DNA of 64,000 nt from Aphanomyces cochlioides (taxonomy: Eukaryota; Oomycota; Saprolegniomycetes; Saprolegniales; Verrucalvaceae), in contig JAHQRK010000008.1 in the NCBI GenBank assembly GCA_019828595.1, forward strand, positions 1,860,001-1,924,000. The letters run 5' to 3'. Below are positions 20,190-32,208 of the stretch, piece by piece. The notes under the pieces are model-generated. The model saw only the letters and a list, made by a program, of their open reading frames with translations, did no database searches and was not told the origin of the DNA. Made by a program: the position numbers and the translations under genes. Position 1 is the first letter of the stretch. The number at the start of each line of letters is the position of its first letter.

Positions 20190-20262
20190 GCTCCTATGGC
20201 TCAGTTGGTAGAGCGTCAGTCTCATAATCTGAAGGTCGCCAGTTCGATTCTGGCTGGGAGCA
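20190..20262 (+). tRNA. tRNA-Met: tRNA-Met(CAU), T-loop variant
   Basis: Identical to the first copy except C60 to T in the T loop (ttcgatT), which does not affect any stem. Confidence 0.95.
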
Positions 20263-21242
20263 GCCTCTTTCATCCCTTTTTCTTGCCGCACTTGAACCGA
20301 CATTCTCACAAAATCAAGCACACTACCATCGACACACAACAAGTATCACTCTGTCCCCTCGTCGTCCAAATAGCACCACCAGTCAACTAACACACACATT
20401 CCATTTGCCACACAAGGCCAGACGCATCGAAATGTTGTACCAACACACTACTCAATATACCTGCACCGACATATGCGCAAGTCTGTGAACGCGGCCAAAA
20501 ACATCGCTCGTTCAGTCCTCCTGAGATCTCGTCTTTGCATGCACTCATGCCACTTTGTGTCGTGACAACAAGAACACTACTAAACACCGCGGTCCCAATC
20601 ACTGATCACATGTATTACCTCGTTAGACGCAGAGGCTTAATATTGAATCCCCACGTTGCTTGATAAACGAAAGGTTGACAATACGACAGGAAAAACTCAC
20701 GAACGTCTCACTCTTAGCTCTCAAAAGCAGTTCAATAGTGCCAGTGATTTCGATAGTAGTGTCTACAGTCGAAATGAACCAGGGATCGTAGAGTCTCCAT
20801 ATTGCGAATACTTTTACACAAATGAATGCCGCTGTGGCTACAGTGGTAAAGTGTCAATGGGTTTGTTTTGAATGGAATGAGAAGTGTGTTTACGCAAGGA
20901 CTCGATGTGTTTGTGCGCATCCTTCCAGCAAGCATACATCAAGAAAAGTGTAGCGTCGGTCACCGGGGTAAACGCCATGCATTTGTATATGTTTCTAAGG
21001 TTCAAGAATACATGAGAAAGGATCCGTCGATGAGTTCCAGCATTTTTAGTCGTTGGTGGCATGTATGAAGTCTTGTAGACGTCAGTATCTCTATTTTTGA
21101 GGTGGTTTCAAGTGGAAGAAATGTTTGAATTTTTGGTAAGGCGAAAGATGGAGTGCGAGTAGTTTGAGACGAGAGTGGGGTATGAATAGGAAGGTGTTTG
21201 AATGGTGGATTTAGAATTTGAAGTGTCTAATCAAGGCATGCC

Positions 21243-21315
21243 GCTCCTATGGCTCAGTTGGTAGAGCGTCAGTCTCATAATCTGAAGGTCGCCAGTTCGA
21301 TCCTGGCTGGGAGCA
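21243..21315 (+). tRNA. tRNA-Met: tRNA-Met(CAU)
   Basis: Reference sequence; 5' flank is native spacer (aaggcatgcc). Confidence 0.96.
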
Positions 21316-22295
21316 GCCTCTTTCATCCCTTTTTCTTGCCGCACTTGAACCGACATTCTCACAAAATCAAGCACACTACCATCGACACACAACAAGTATC
21401 ACTCTGTCCCCTCGTCGTCCAAATAGCACCACCAGTCAACTAACACACACATTCCATTTGCCACACAAGGCCAGACGCATCGAAATGTTGTACCAACACA
21501 CTACTCAATATACCTGCACCGACATATGCGCAAGTCTGTGAACGCGGCCAAAAACATCGCTCGTTCAGTCCTCCTGAGATCTCTTCTTTGCATGCACTCA
21601 TGCCACTTTGTGTCGTGACAACAAGAACACTACTAAACACCGCGGTCCCAATCACTGATCACATGTATTACCTCGTTAGACGCAGAGGCTTAATATTGAA
21701 TCCCCACGTTGCTTGATAAACGAAAGGTTGACAATACGACAGGAAAAACTCACGAACATCTCACTCTTAGCTCTCAAAAGCAGTTCAATAGTGCCAGTGA
21801 TTTCGATAGTAGTGTCTACAGTCGAAATGAACCAGGGATCGTAGAGTCTCCATATTGCGAATACTTTTACACAAATGAATGCCGCTGTGGCTACAGTGGT
21901 AAAGTGTCAATGGGTTTGTTTTGAATGGAATGAGAAGTGTGTTTACGCAAGGACTCGATGTGTTTGTGCGCATCCTTCCAGCAAGCATACATCAAGAAAA
22001 GTGTAGCGTCGGTCACCGGGGTAAACGCCATGCATTTGTATATGTTTCTAAGGTTCAAGAATACATGAGAAAGGATCCGTCGATGAGTTCCAGCATTTTT
22101 AGTCGTTGGTGGCATGTATGAAGTCTTGTAGACGTCAGTATCTCTATTTTTGAGGTGGTTTCAAGTGGAAGAAATGTTTGAATTTTTGGTAAGGCGAAAG
22201 ATGGAGTGCGAGTAGTTTGAGACGAGAGTGGGGTATGAATAGGAAGGTGTTTGAATGGTGGATTTAGAATTTGAAGTGTCTAATCAAGGCATGCC

Positions 22296-22368
22296 GCTCC
22301 TATGGCTCAGTAGGTAGAGCGTCAGTCTCATAATCTGAAGGTCGCCAGTTCGATCCTGGCTGGGAGCA
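22296..22368 (+). tRNA. tRNA-Met: tRNA-Met(CAU), D-loop variant
   Basis: T16 to A in the D loop (ctcagtAggtag), two nt past the LINE nick position. Stems are intact. The same variant recurs at 32136. Confidence 0.94.
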
Positions 22369-23348
22369 GCCTCTTTCATCCCTTTTTCTTGCCGCACTTG
22401 AACCGACATTCTCACAAAATCAAGCACACTACCATCGACACACAACAAGTATCACTCTGTCCCCTCGTCGTCCAAATAGCACCACCAGTCAACTAACACA
22501 CACATTCCATTTGCCACACAAGGCCAGACGCATCGAAATGTTGTACCAACACACTACTCAATATACCTGCACCGACATATGCGCAAGTCTGTGAACGCGG
22601 CCAAAAACATCGCTCGTTCAGTCCTCCTGAGATCTCTTCTTTGCATGCACTCATGCCACTTTGTGTCGTGACAACAAGAACACTACTAAACACCGCGGTC
22701 CCAATCACTGATCACATGTATTACCTCGTTAGACGCAGAGGCTTAATATTGAATCCCCACGTTGCTTGATAAACGAAAGGTTGACAATACGACAGGAAAA
22801 ACTCACGAACATCTCACTCTTAGCTCTCAAAAGCAGTTCAATAGTGCCAGTGATTTCGATAGTAGTGTCTACAGTCGAAATGAACCAGGGATCGTAGAGT
22901 CTCCATATTGCGAATACTTTTACACAAATGAATGCCGCTGTGGCTACAGTGGTAAAGTGTCAATGGGTTTGTTTTGAATGGAATGAGAAGTGTGTTTACG
23001 CAAGGACTCGATGTGTTTGTGCGCATCCTTCCAGCAAGCATACATCAAGAAAAGTGTAGCGTCGGTCACCGGGGTAAACGCCATGCATTTGTATATGTTT
23101 CTAAGGTTCAAGAATACATGAGAAAGGATCCGTCGATGAGTTCCAGCATTTTTAGTCGTTGGTGGCATGTATGAAGTCTTGTAGACGTCAGTATCTCTAT
23201 TTTTGAGGTGGTTTCAAGTGGAAGAAATGTTTGAATTTTTGGTAAGGCGAAAGATGGAGTGCGAGTAGTTTGAGACGAGAGTGGGGTATGAATAGGAAGG
23301 TGTTTGAATGGTGGATTTAGAATTTGAAGTGTCTAATCAAGGCATGCC

Positions 23349-23421
23349 GCTCCTATGGCTCAGTTGGTAGAGCGTCAGTCTCATAATCTGAAGGTCGCCA
23401 GTTCGATCCTGGCTGGGAGCA
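23349..23421 (+). tRNA. tRNA-Met: tRNA-Met(CAU)
   Basis: Reference sequence; the last complete unit before the 5'-truncated family A LINE. Confidence 0.96.
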
Positions 23422-24401
23422 GCCTCTTTCATCCCTTTTTCTTGCCGCACTTGAACCGACATTCTCACAAAATCAAGCACACTACCATCGACACACAACA
23501 AGTATCACTCTGTCCCCTCGTCGTCCAAATAGCACCACCAGTCAACTAACACACACATTCCATTTGCCACACAAGGCCAGACGCATCGAAATGTTGTACC
23601 AACACACTACTCAATATACCTGCACCGACATATGCGCAAGTCTGTGAACGCGGCCAAAAACATCGCTCGTTCAGTCCTCCTGAGATCTCTTCTTTGCATG
23701 CACTCATGCCACTTTGTGTCGTGACAACAAGAACACTACTAAACACCGCGGTCCCAATCACTGATCACATGTATTACCTCGTTAGACGCAGAGGCTTAAT
23801 ATTGAATCCCCACGTTGCTTGATAAACGAAAGGTTGACAATACGACAGGAAAAACTCACGAACATCTCACTCTTAGCTCTCAAAAGCAGTTCAATAGTGC
23901 CAGTGATTTCGATAGTAGTGTCTACAGTCGAAATGAACCAGGGATCGTAGAGTCTCCATATTGCGAATACTTTTACACAAATGAATGCCGCTGTGGCTAC
24001 AGTGGTAAAGTGTCAATGGGTTTGTTTTGAATGGAATGAGAAGTGTGTTTACGCAAGGACTCGATGTGTTTGTGCGCATCCTTCCAGCAAGCATACATCA
24101 AGAAAAGTGTAGCGTCGGTCACCGGGGTAAACGCCATGCATTTGTATATGTTTCTAAGGTTCAAGAATACATGAGAAAGGATCCGTCGATGAGTTCCAGC
24201 ATTTTTAGTCGTTGGTGGCATGTATGAAGTCTTGTAGACGTCAGTATCTCTATTTTTGAGGTGGTTTCAAGTGGAAGAAATGTTTGAATTTTTGGTAAGG
24301 CGAAAGATGGAGTGCGAGTAGTTTGAGACGAGAGTGGGGTATGAATAGGAAGGTGTTTGAATGGTGGATTTAGAATTTGAAGTGTCTAATCAAGGCATGC
24401 C

Positions 24402-24415
24402 GCTCCTATGGCTCA
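24402..24415 (+). repeat. tRNA-Met 14-nt half-site
   Basis: Exactly one unit length (1053) after 23349. It holds nt 1-14 only and lacks the B box, so it cannot be transcribed as a tRNA. LINE 3' end follows at 24416. Confidence 0.93.
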
Positions 24416-24433
24416 ATGTCAATGGGGAGTCTA

Positions 24434-24457
24434 TTTGTAGTTAATGTAAACTACAAA
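24434..24457 (-). other. 3'-terminal hairpin, family A
   Basis: TTTGTAGTT / AACTACAAA, a perfect 9-bp stem with a 6-nt loop, 18 nt from the element 3' end. The same structure is at 33221-33244 and 42420-42443. Family B keeps the stem at the same place with different bases. Confidence 0.65.
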
Positions 24458-24493
24458 CTAATATTGCCCGAAGGCTCATCCCATTTCCAACTG

Positions 24494-25708
24494 CTAGGCT
24501 GAATTGGAAATCAATTTGGCTTTTCGTTTTCTTGATTCGCTGCGACGTTGGGACTTCGATTTCTTCGGTGTTTGTAAGCTAACACGGCGAATATGTCGGA
24601 TAAAACTGACTCTTGGCATCTGACCCAGGGGGTATACATTTTCATTGTCTTGGATCATACATAGACTTCGGTCTATGCAGCGCTTGTATCGCTTGGCGAG
24701 GACCCAGCAATGGGATGTTGAATCAGTGACAGAAACAACCAAGAATTCTCCGTCAGGCTCATCCAATATCGCTCTACAGATATCACGAATTGGATCACCC
24801 ACCGATTGCTTGAGCAGTTGACGGGAGAATATGGCGTCGTTGTAGTGGAATCCATGTGTGTATGCCAGCTTGAGAAAATCATGCATCTTGGAAGGGGGAA
24901 TGCCCGCGTCTTGAGGAACTCCATGGGCCTCTTTGAAACCCGAAATGACTTCTTCGCTGAGCTCAAAATTGGAGACATTCAAATTGGTAGCAACGATTCG
25001 GATTGCAGCCGCAAGACAAGATTTGTCACTGTTGTTGCCAATTTCTAGCCACAGAGGATCCATCGCTCGAAATTCAGCAAGCGTTGGGGCGAGACCAGTG
25101 TTCGTGAGGAAGTGGGCTCCAGCTTGTCGCCATCGTTGGTACATCGCCACGGCTTCTTGACACCCGCTGAGGTCTTTTTCGTCGAACCAGTCTTTGTCGA
25201 GTCCATCCGGGCGTTGAAACTTCCAGTTGACTTGGTATTGAATAGTTGAAATTCGATTTCGCATTGATGCCACTTCGCGGTGGTCATCGATAAACAACAC
25301 TTCATCGATGTCATCATCGTCGGTTGGAATTCGCAGAGTGCGTGGGCGGTTGGTTGGGGCATCAGCCGTTGTCGCATTCGTTTGTGGCCTGGCTGGAACA
25401 GAAACATCGTCCAATAGATCCATGAGGGATGGTAGCGGAGATCCATTGTCATTGCCCAAGGGGTCAAATTCGCGGGTGCTCGAGTTCAAAATGGACATAT
25501 CAGGAGTAAATTGGTGTTCTTCAGTTGTAACTGGACTTGAAGGACGAGTGTCGGATGATTGCGTCATAGGTACAGAAATCTCAACTCCATCCACTCCCTC
25601 AAGAGTAATCCCTGGAGACATCGAGCTCCCCACACCTCGTGTAGTTATGGGTCTCGACGTCTGCGCGGGGAGTACGCTATCGGCAGTGAAAATCGTTGAA
25701 GCTTCCAT
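24494..25708 (-). CDS. ORF3: chromodomain-like plus Cys-peptidase-like protein
   Basis: 404 residues from the ATG at 25708. See the fuller entry at 33281-34495; the part from the ATG onward is the same here, so ORF3 remains open even though ORF2 of this copy is truncated and has a stop. If ORF3 acts in trans, this copy could still supply it, provided some transcript reaches it. Confidence 0.75.
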   Translation of the reverse strand: MEASTIFTADSVLPAQTSRPITTRGVGSSMSPGITLEGVDGVEISVPMTQSSDTRPSSPVTTEEHQFTPDMSILNSSTREFDPLGNDNGSPLPSLMDLLDDVSVPARPQTNATTADAPTNRPRTLRIPTDDDDIDEVLFIDDHREVASMRNRISTIQYQVNWKFQRPDGLDKDWFDEKDLSGCQEAVAMYQRWRQAGAHFLTNTGLAPTLAEFRAMDPLWLEIGNNSDKSCLAAAIRIVATNLNVSNFELSEEVISGFKEAHGVPQDAGIPPSKMHDFLKLAYTHGFHYNDAIFSRQLLKQSVGDPIRDICRAILDEPDGEFLVVSVTDSTSHCWVLAKRYKRCIDRSLCMIQDNENVYPLGQMPRVSFIRHIRRVSLQTPKKSKSQRRSESRKRKAKLISNSA

Positions 25709-25922
25709 TGTTGTTGTCTTGGGTAAAATCAAAAGTGAGTCTTGGAGAATTGTTTTGAGATTCTCACTGAACTTATTCTCAGTTGCGACACTTGAGTCAG
25801 GCACGATTTGATTGGGCAGTGAAATGTTTTGCGCGGATCGTGAGTGATGGTCGCCAGGATTCCCAATCAAAAAATTCAGCTGGGATACCAAGTCAAGAAT
25901 ACAGCTGGGGCTTGTAATCAAA

Positions 25923-28900
25923 TTACTGGTGTTCAACTCGAAAAGACATGGGATATTTTTCGAATAGCTCGTTGTATCCAGCTTGAGAGAAAAGGACTGA
26001 GACCGCTTCGATGATGTTTCGATAGTCGAAGTCGTCAGGCGAGAGCAAACGAATTGTTCGCCTGATGGAAGCTGTCCAACTGACAAATATAATCTCGTTC
26101 CATAGTAAAATCGGTAGAGGCTTTTTGCCATCGAACTTGGTTGCATTTCTTTGAGTCCATAAGGAGTACGTGATGGAAGCTTAAAGGAGGGACCATAATT
26201 TGAATAATGCGTCATGCAGGTGTTTTCCTCGCGTATTGGTCTTGAAGCGACTGATATTCGTGGTGGTTGCCCAATCAAACTTAACACCATAAGCTCTCCA
26301 TGCTCGCTCTTGGAACATCCAAACTTGATGTACATGATGACATGTATGGAAGGCATGATGAAAAGTCTCAACATCCGAGCAATCTTCATAGACACAACAA
26401 ATAGCGTCAGGGTTTTGGATCTGCATATAGGAAAACCTCGAGTTGACGGGTAACATCTTCATGTGCAATCGAAACCATACATCGCCTTGAACAGGTGGAG
26501 GTAGATTACACACAGTACGAATGAGACGGATATACTTTGCTATGTCTTTGTCAGTTCTTGTCGTAGTCTTCATAGGATGTATAGCTTCAGTCTGGGGGGC
26601 GTGGTAAGCTAAATGCACCACGTTTTTCTTGGGCCACGACTCGAAAGGTAAATCAGCATCCTTGATTCTGGCTGTAAACGGATGTTGACAAGTCGGGACA
26701 TTAGGCAGTGGCGGCCCTTGCCGAATGTCAAACGATCGAACAACTTTGTCGAAGATTCGTGTGAGTTGATTGTAAATGTCGGTTGTGCGGGGCAATGTGG
26801 CAAAGTCCATGACTCCGTCCTGGTTTAGACAAACTTGGGCAGCTGGATTGTTCGACGACATTCGGTTCACGAACATGGTCTCTGTTGGCCAAGCGCCATG
26901 TGGGGTCAGGAAATCCTTCAGGCATCTGAGACCATTTTTGGCCCCGTGGCGGCACCAGAGACGCATGTCTTCATCTTTCACGACATTTGCTAACATCTTA
27001 GCAGAGCCGAAGTGCATTGCGTCGTAGGCTGTGAGCCATACCGGGAGGTTCAGTACCGTGTCGAGATTTGGAGGCACGCCGATTCGCTTACTCATGTCTG
27101 TGGCTGACCAATGTTTCCAAGTATCAAGCCACAGTGGATGGAGCTCGCGAAGCAAAAGCCACTTGGAGCTTGCATTTGGGTAGTATGAAAGAAAATCGAA
27201 TGGGTGACTGTCTCGGAATAACTGATGTATTGTGCGGCTAAATTGTCGCTGTACAAGTTTCTTCCACACCAGGATTTCACCAGGAGAATCGGCAGACATA
27301 AAGAGCTGTAAACGAATAAGGCGTTGTGTTCGCAGCCTCGATGCAATGTGGGGGATTCCCAAGCCTAAAGGCTTGTCGTACTGCCACCTTCTATGGATTG
27401 AGGGACGGTAACTCTCATCGAGCTGGGTCTTGCGGCAAAGTATGAACTTGTTTAACATTTGTTGCCACGTAACGACCATAGCAGGAGGCACAGGTACAAC
27501 GGCTGTTACATGCCACAACATAGATAGCAACATCGTGGAGGCAATAAGCTTTCGGCCCTGCAATGTCCTTGCTCGTTTACCCCATAGTTGAAAGGACGAG
27601 ATGAATTTGTCGTTGAGTTTTTGAAGTTGGGAGTCAGCCGAAAGTCGATGGCCAAAGAGAATACCAAGATATTTCGTACACTGACCAGTTGGTACGATAT
27701 TGAGCAAACCATCTGCTTCGATGTCTTCTTGATCGAGATGGTCGTTGAGAACCAAGGTCATGCACTTGGAACGATTCAGACGGGCCCCTGAAGCCGTGCA
27801 AAACTCTTCCACAATTGCCATTTGCTCCACAGCAGATTGCAGCGAGTTTGATAACAACGTCGAGTCGTCGGCAAAGAATATACTCGTAATAACTGAGTCG
27901 TGGGGGAGAGCGATTCCAAGATGTGGGGACGCTCGGAGCATCTCACCAAGAGGTTCTAGGTATAGGACGAACAGTAGGCATGATAAAGGACAGCCTTGTT
28001 TGACGCCTCGGGTAGGTCGGATCTTAGGGCCAAGCTCGCCATTGAAGATGATCTGGACCAAAGGTGAGTCGTACAAAAGAGCTACCCACGCAATGAAACC
28101 ATCACCAGTGTTGACTTCTCTCAGCACATCAAGCATGAATTCTCGATCCACCATGTCGTACGCTTTCGAAAAGTCAAGGAATGTTGCATAGTAGTCGTGA
28201 TCTTCGTTGGTGCAAAACGTTTGCAAAGTTTGCACAAGCAGGACGTGGTCATGCAGCCGTCGTCCTGGGACAAAGCCAGCTTGACTTGGGTGAATGAGAT
28301 GAGGAGCTACTGTAGCCAGGCGATAAGCGAGGGCACGGGATAGTATCTTCACCTCCACTGACATGAGTGCAATAGGTCGGTAGTTTCCAGGATCGCCTCG
28401 ATCACCAGCTTTGAAGAGCAGAGCCACAGCACTACGCCTTTGTTGAAGGAGTAGTTTACCGTGGTGGTGAAGTTGGTAGTTGAAGACCCTGACCAGGATT
28501 TCGGAGAAAGCCTCGGGTGCTACTTGGAAGAAGGCCGCTGGCCATCCATCAGGACCAGGAGACTTGTTTGGACTCATTGTCTTGAGAGCACTACACAGCT
28601 CGGCTGCTGTGATAGGTCTGTCTAGCTCCTCGCGTTGCTCATCATTGAGTTTGCGGGAGATAAACCGTATGACAGCCCTCCGCCTCGCCCGGTTTAGCCG
28701 AGGTTGTTCGCCACGAGTGGTAGTCATTATTGCCTTCCAATGGGCAGTGAATCTCTCTTTGATAGTGGTAGGATCAGACACGGGAATGCCATCGACGTTG
28801 ACCGTCGTGATAGGAACCTTGAGTCCTTGTGGCCTTCGAAAGAAGTGGCTCGTACCGCGTTCGTTGATATTTGCATGAAAATCGAATTGCTGATCCATGC

Positions 28901-29522
28901 GGTATTGGCGATATTCGATTCTTGCGTTTTCCAGCGCCAACCGAGTAGCATCAACGGCAGCCTCGTCGAGCAAGCCAGCTTCGTATGATCGTTGTGCAGA
29001 TATATGTCTCAGTTTTAGGCTTTTGAGCTCGTGTTGCATGGATTGGAGGTGGTGGCGATGACATTGTTGTAAACGTCGTTTGATTCGCTTAAGCCACCCA
29101 TACCAGACGGCTCCCATGTTTGTCGATTCGTCCGCACGCATCTCAGAGAGGAGGTGTGATGCCTCTTCTCGTATGGCTTTGATGACGAGCGGGTCTTTGA
29201 GTAGCTCTCTCGGCAGCCTCCAGTAGCCACGGGTCGTGGGTGTATGACTTGTAGAGAGAACGACAGTGTGCTCCAAGTGATCTCCGGCAAAGCTGTTAGT
29301 GGCATATTTTGAGCTTTGGTAGGATTGGGCAACTAAATCTTGGTCAATGAACCAGTAGTCCAGACGATTGCTTCGTCCTGGACCGCTTGCCAGTCTTTCG
29401 TGAGGGTGGTGTAGGCGCCACGCGTCGATGACTCCTAGTTGTGACAGCCAGGCAAGACATTCGACTTTTCCAAAGGTGTGATCTTGCCGTGGTTTGGAAG
29501 CATCGAGGTGTTCGTTGACAGG
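25923..29522 (-). pseudogene. ORF2 fragment, family A (5'-truncated, nonsense)
   Basis: Lacks the first part of the endonuclease. RT motifs are intact (NYRPIALMSVEV, FLDFSKAYDMVD, GVKQGCPLS, FFADDSTLL). A two-base change relative to the other A copies (gaagcTTaaagg for gaagcACaaagg) turns a Cys codon into TAA at 26181-26183, removing the last 86 residues. Confidence 0.9.
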
Positions 29523-29536
29523 GCTCCTATGGCTCA
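29523..29536 (+). repeat. tRNA-Met 14-nt half-site between two LINEs
   Basis: Separates the 5' end of the truncated A copy from the 3' end of a truncated B copy. It records a second insertion into the tRNA regenerated by the first. Confidence 0.92.
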
Positions 29537-30029
29537 CTGCAATGGGGAGGTATATTAATAGACTTTCAATATCTACTAATACTAATATTGCCTACTAACG
29601 GCTCATCCCACTTCCAAATGCTTCAGCAGATTTTCTACTTTGGGCTTTGGAGTACAGCGATTTTTGACTTGTTGAATAAATACTTGGGGCTTGTTAATTT
29701 GGGGCTGAAGGTTGGAGCGCGAGCAAAGTCGGGTACGTGGCTACCAGTGGGCGATAGACAGGTTGTCTATGCAAAGTATTGATTGCTGAAATTGCTTCCA
29801 CTCGTTGAGGGCTGTCAACTTCTTGGAGGCGAAGCCATCTGCGGATCGATGCATGCCATCGGATGAAGCTGACTTCTTGCCAAATTTCTGGCGGAGGCGG
29901 CTCCTTCGATTCGAACTTGGCGGCGTTGTGCGTTGTCCAAATATAGTGAAGGTTGGAAGCACACAGAAGAGCCCAGAGCACAAACAGTATGTCTTGAAGC
30001 TGGCTACCGCGTTCGTTGACTTGAAAGCG
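29537..30029 (-). mobile_element. Family B LINE, short 5'-truncated copy
   Basis: 493 bp nearly identical to 51600-52092: 3' UTR with hairpin (29554-29580) and the C-terminal 112 codons of ORF2 (29694-30029, stop at 29694; contains NERGSQLQDILFVLWALL and IWTTHNAAKFESK). The 5' joint falls at gaaagcgg, sharing g with the tRNA start. Confidence 0.92.
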
Positions 30030-30102
30030 GCTCCTATGGCTCAGTTGGTAGAGCGTCAGTCTCATAATCTGAAGGTCGCCAGTTCGATCCTGGCTGGGAG
30101 CA
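30030..30102 (+). tRNA. tRNA-Met: tRNA-Met(CAU)
   Basis: Reference sequence. Its 5' flank is ORF2 coding sequence of the truncated family B LINE, so this tRNA has lost the native leader and tests whether internal promoter elements suffice. Confidence 0.96.
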
Positions 30103-31082
30103 GCCTCTTTCATCCCTTTTTCTTGCCGCACTTGAACCGACATTCTCACAAAATCAAGCACACTACCATCGACACACAACAAGTATCACTCTGTCCCCTC
30201 GTCGTCCAAATAGCACCACCAGTCAACTAACACACACATTCCATTTGCCACACAAGGCCAGACGCATCGAAATGTTGTACCAACACACTACTCAATATAC
30301 CTGCACCGACATATGCGCAAGTCTGTGAACGCGGCCAAAAACATCGCTCGTTCAGTCCTCCTGAGATCTCGTCTTTGCATGCACTCATGCCACTTTGTGT
30401 CGTGACAACAAGAACACTACTAAACACCGCGGTCCCAATCACTGATCACATGTATTACCTCGTTAGACGCAGAGGCTTAATATTGAATCCCCACGTTGCT
30501 TGATAAACGAAAGGTTGACAATACGACAGGAAAAACTCACGAACGTCTCACTCTTAGCTCTCAAAAGCAGTTCAATAGTGCCAGTGATTTCGATAGTAGT
30601 GTCTACAGTCGAAATGAACCAGGGATCGTAGAGTCTCCATATTGCGAATACTTTTACACAAATGAATGCCGCTGTGGCTACAGTGGTAAAGTGTCAATGG
30701 GTTTGTTTTGAATGGAATGAGAAGTGTGTTTACGCAAGGACTCGATGTGTTTGTGCGCATCCTTCCAGCAAGCATACATCAAGAAAAGTGTAGCGTCGGT
30801 CACCGGGGTAAACGCCATGCATTTGTATATGTTTCTAAGGTTCAAGAATACATGAGAAAGGATCCGTCGATGAGTTCCAGCATTTTTAGTCGTTGGTGGC
30901 ATGTATGAAGTCTTGTAGACGTCAGTATCTCTATTTTTGAGGTGGTTTCAAGTGGAAGAAATGTTTGAATTTTTGGTAAGGCGAAAGATGGAGTGCGAGT
31001 AGTTTGAGACGAGAGTGGGGTATGAATAGGAAGGTGTTTGAATGGCGGATTTAGAATTTGAAGTGTCCAATCAAGGCATGCC

Positions 31083-31155
31083 GCTCCTATGGCTCAGTTG
31101 GTAGAGCGTCAGTCTCATAATCTGAAGGTCGCCAGTTCGATCCTGGCTGGGAGCA
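31083..31155 (+). tRNA. tRNA-Met: tRNA-Met(CAU)
   Basis: Reference sequence with native 5' spacer. Confidence 0.96.
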
Positions 31156-32135
31156 GCCTCTTTCATCCCTTTTTCTTGCCGCACTTGAACCGACATTCTC
31201 ACAAAATCAAGCACACTACCATCGACACACAACAAGTATCACTCTGTCCCCTCGTCGTCCAAATAGCACCACCAGTCAACTAACACACACATTCCATTTG
31301 CCACACAAGGCCAGACGCATCGAAATGTTGTACCAACACACTACTCAATATACCTGCACCGACATATGCGCAAGTCTGTGAACGCGGCCAAAAACATCGC
31401 TCGTTCAGTCCTCCTGAGATCTCGTCTTTGCATGCACTCATGCCACTTTGTGTCGTGACAACAAGAACACTACTAAACACCGCGGTCCCAATCACTGATC
31501 ACATGTATTACCTCGTTAGACGCAGAGGCTTAATATTGAATCCCCACGTTGCTTGATAAACGAAAGGTTGACAATACGACAGGAAAAACTCACGAACGTC
31601 TCACTCTTAGCTCTCAAAAGCAGTTCAATAGTGCCAGTGATTTCGATAGTAGTGTCTACAGTCGAAATGAACCAGGGATCGTAGAGTCTCCATATTGCGA
31701 ATACTTTTACACAAATGAATGCCGCTGTGGCTACAGTGGTAAAGTGTCAATGGGTTTGTTTTGAATGGAATGAGAAGTGTGTTTACGCAAGGACTCGATG
31801 TGTTTGTGCGCATCCTTCCAGCAAGCATACATCAAGAAAAGTGTAGCGTCGGTCACCGGGGTAAACGCCATGCATTTGTATATGTTTCTAAGGTTCAAGA
31901 ATACATGAGAAAGGATCCGTCGATGAGTTCCAGCATTTTTAGTCGTTGGTGGCATGTATGAAGTCTTGTAGACGTCAGTATCTCTATTTTTGAGGTGGTT
32001 TCAAGTGGAAGAAATGTTTGAATTTTTGGTAAGGCGAAAGATGGAGTGCGAGTAGTTTGAGACGAGAGTGGGGTATGAATAGGAAGGTGTTTGAATGGTG
32101 GATTTAGAATTTGAAGTGTCCAATCAAGGCATGCC

Positions 32136-32208
32136 GCTCCTATGGCTCAGTAGGTAGAGCGTCAGTCTCATAATCTGAAGGTCGCCAGTTCGATCCTGGC
32201 TGGGAGCA
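32136..32208 (+). tRNA. tRNA-Met: tRNA-Met(CAU), D-loop variant
   Basis: Carries T16 to A as at 22296. Two array blocks thus share the variant, which points to exchange between units on either side of LINE insertions. Confidence 0.94.

Larger units (their letters stand above)
19137..24415 (+). repeat. tRNA-Met array block 1: five 1053-bp units plus half-site
   Basis: Units start at 19137, 20190, 21243, 22296 and 23349 with an exact 1053-bp period, and differ at only a few sites (for example gatctcTtcttt or gatctcGtcttt, and gaacGtctc or gaacAtctc). Each spacer is about 980 bp. The small spacer frames are on both strands, carry no recognisable domain and are not annotated. Block 1 spacers end tctaatcaagg, whereas all later blocks have tccaatcaagg. 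Confidence 0.95.
24416..29522 (-). mobile_element. Family A LINE, 5'-truncated
   Basis: 5107 bp of the 3' part: hairpin, ORF3 and ORF2 from just after the EN DFNLP motif (it resumes at NEHLDASKPR). Sequence is nearly identical to 33203-41334. The truncation point (gacagg) joins the next half-site at a shared g or gg, a typical microhomology joint of incomplete target-primed reverse transcription. Confidence 0.93.
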
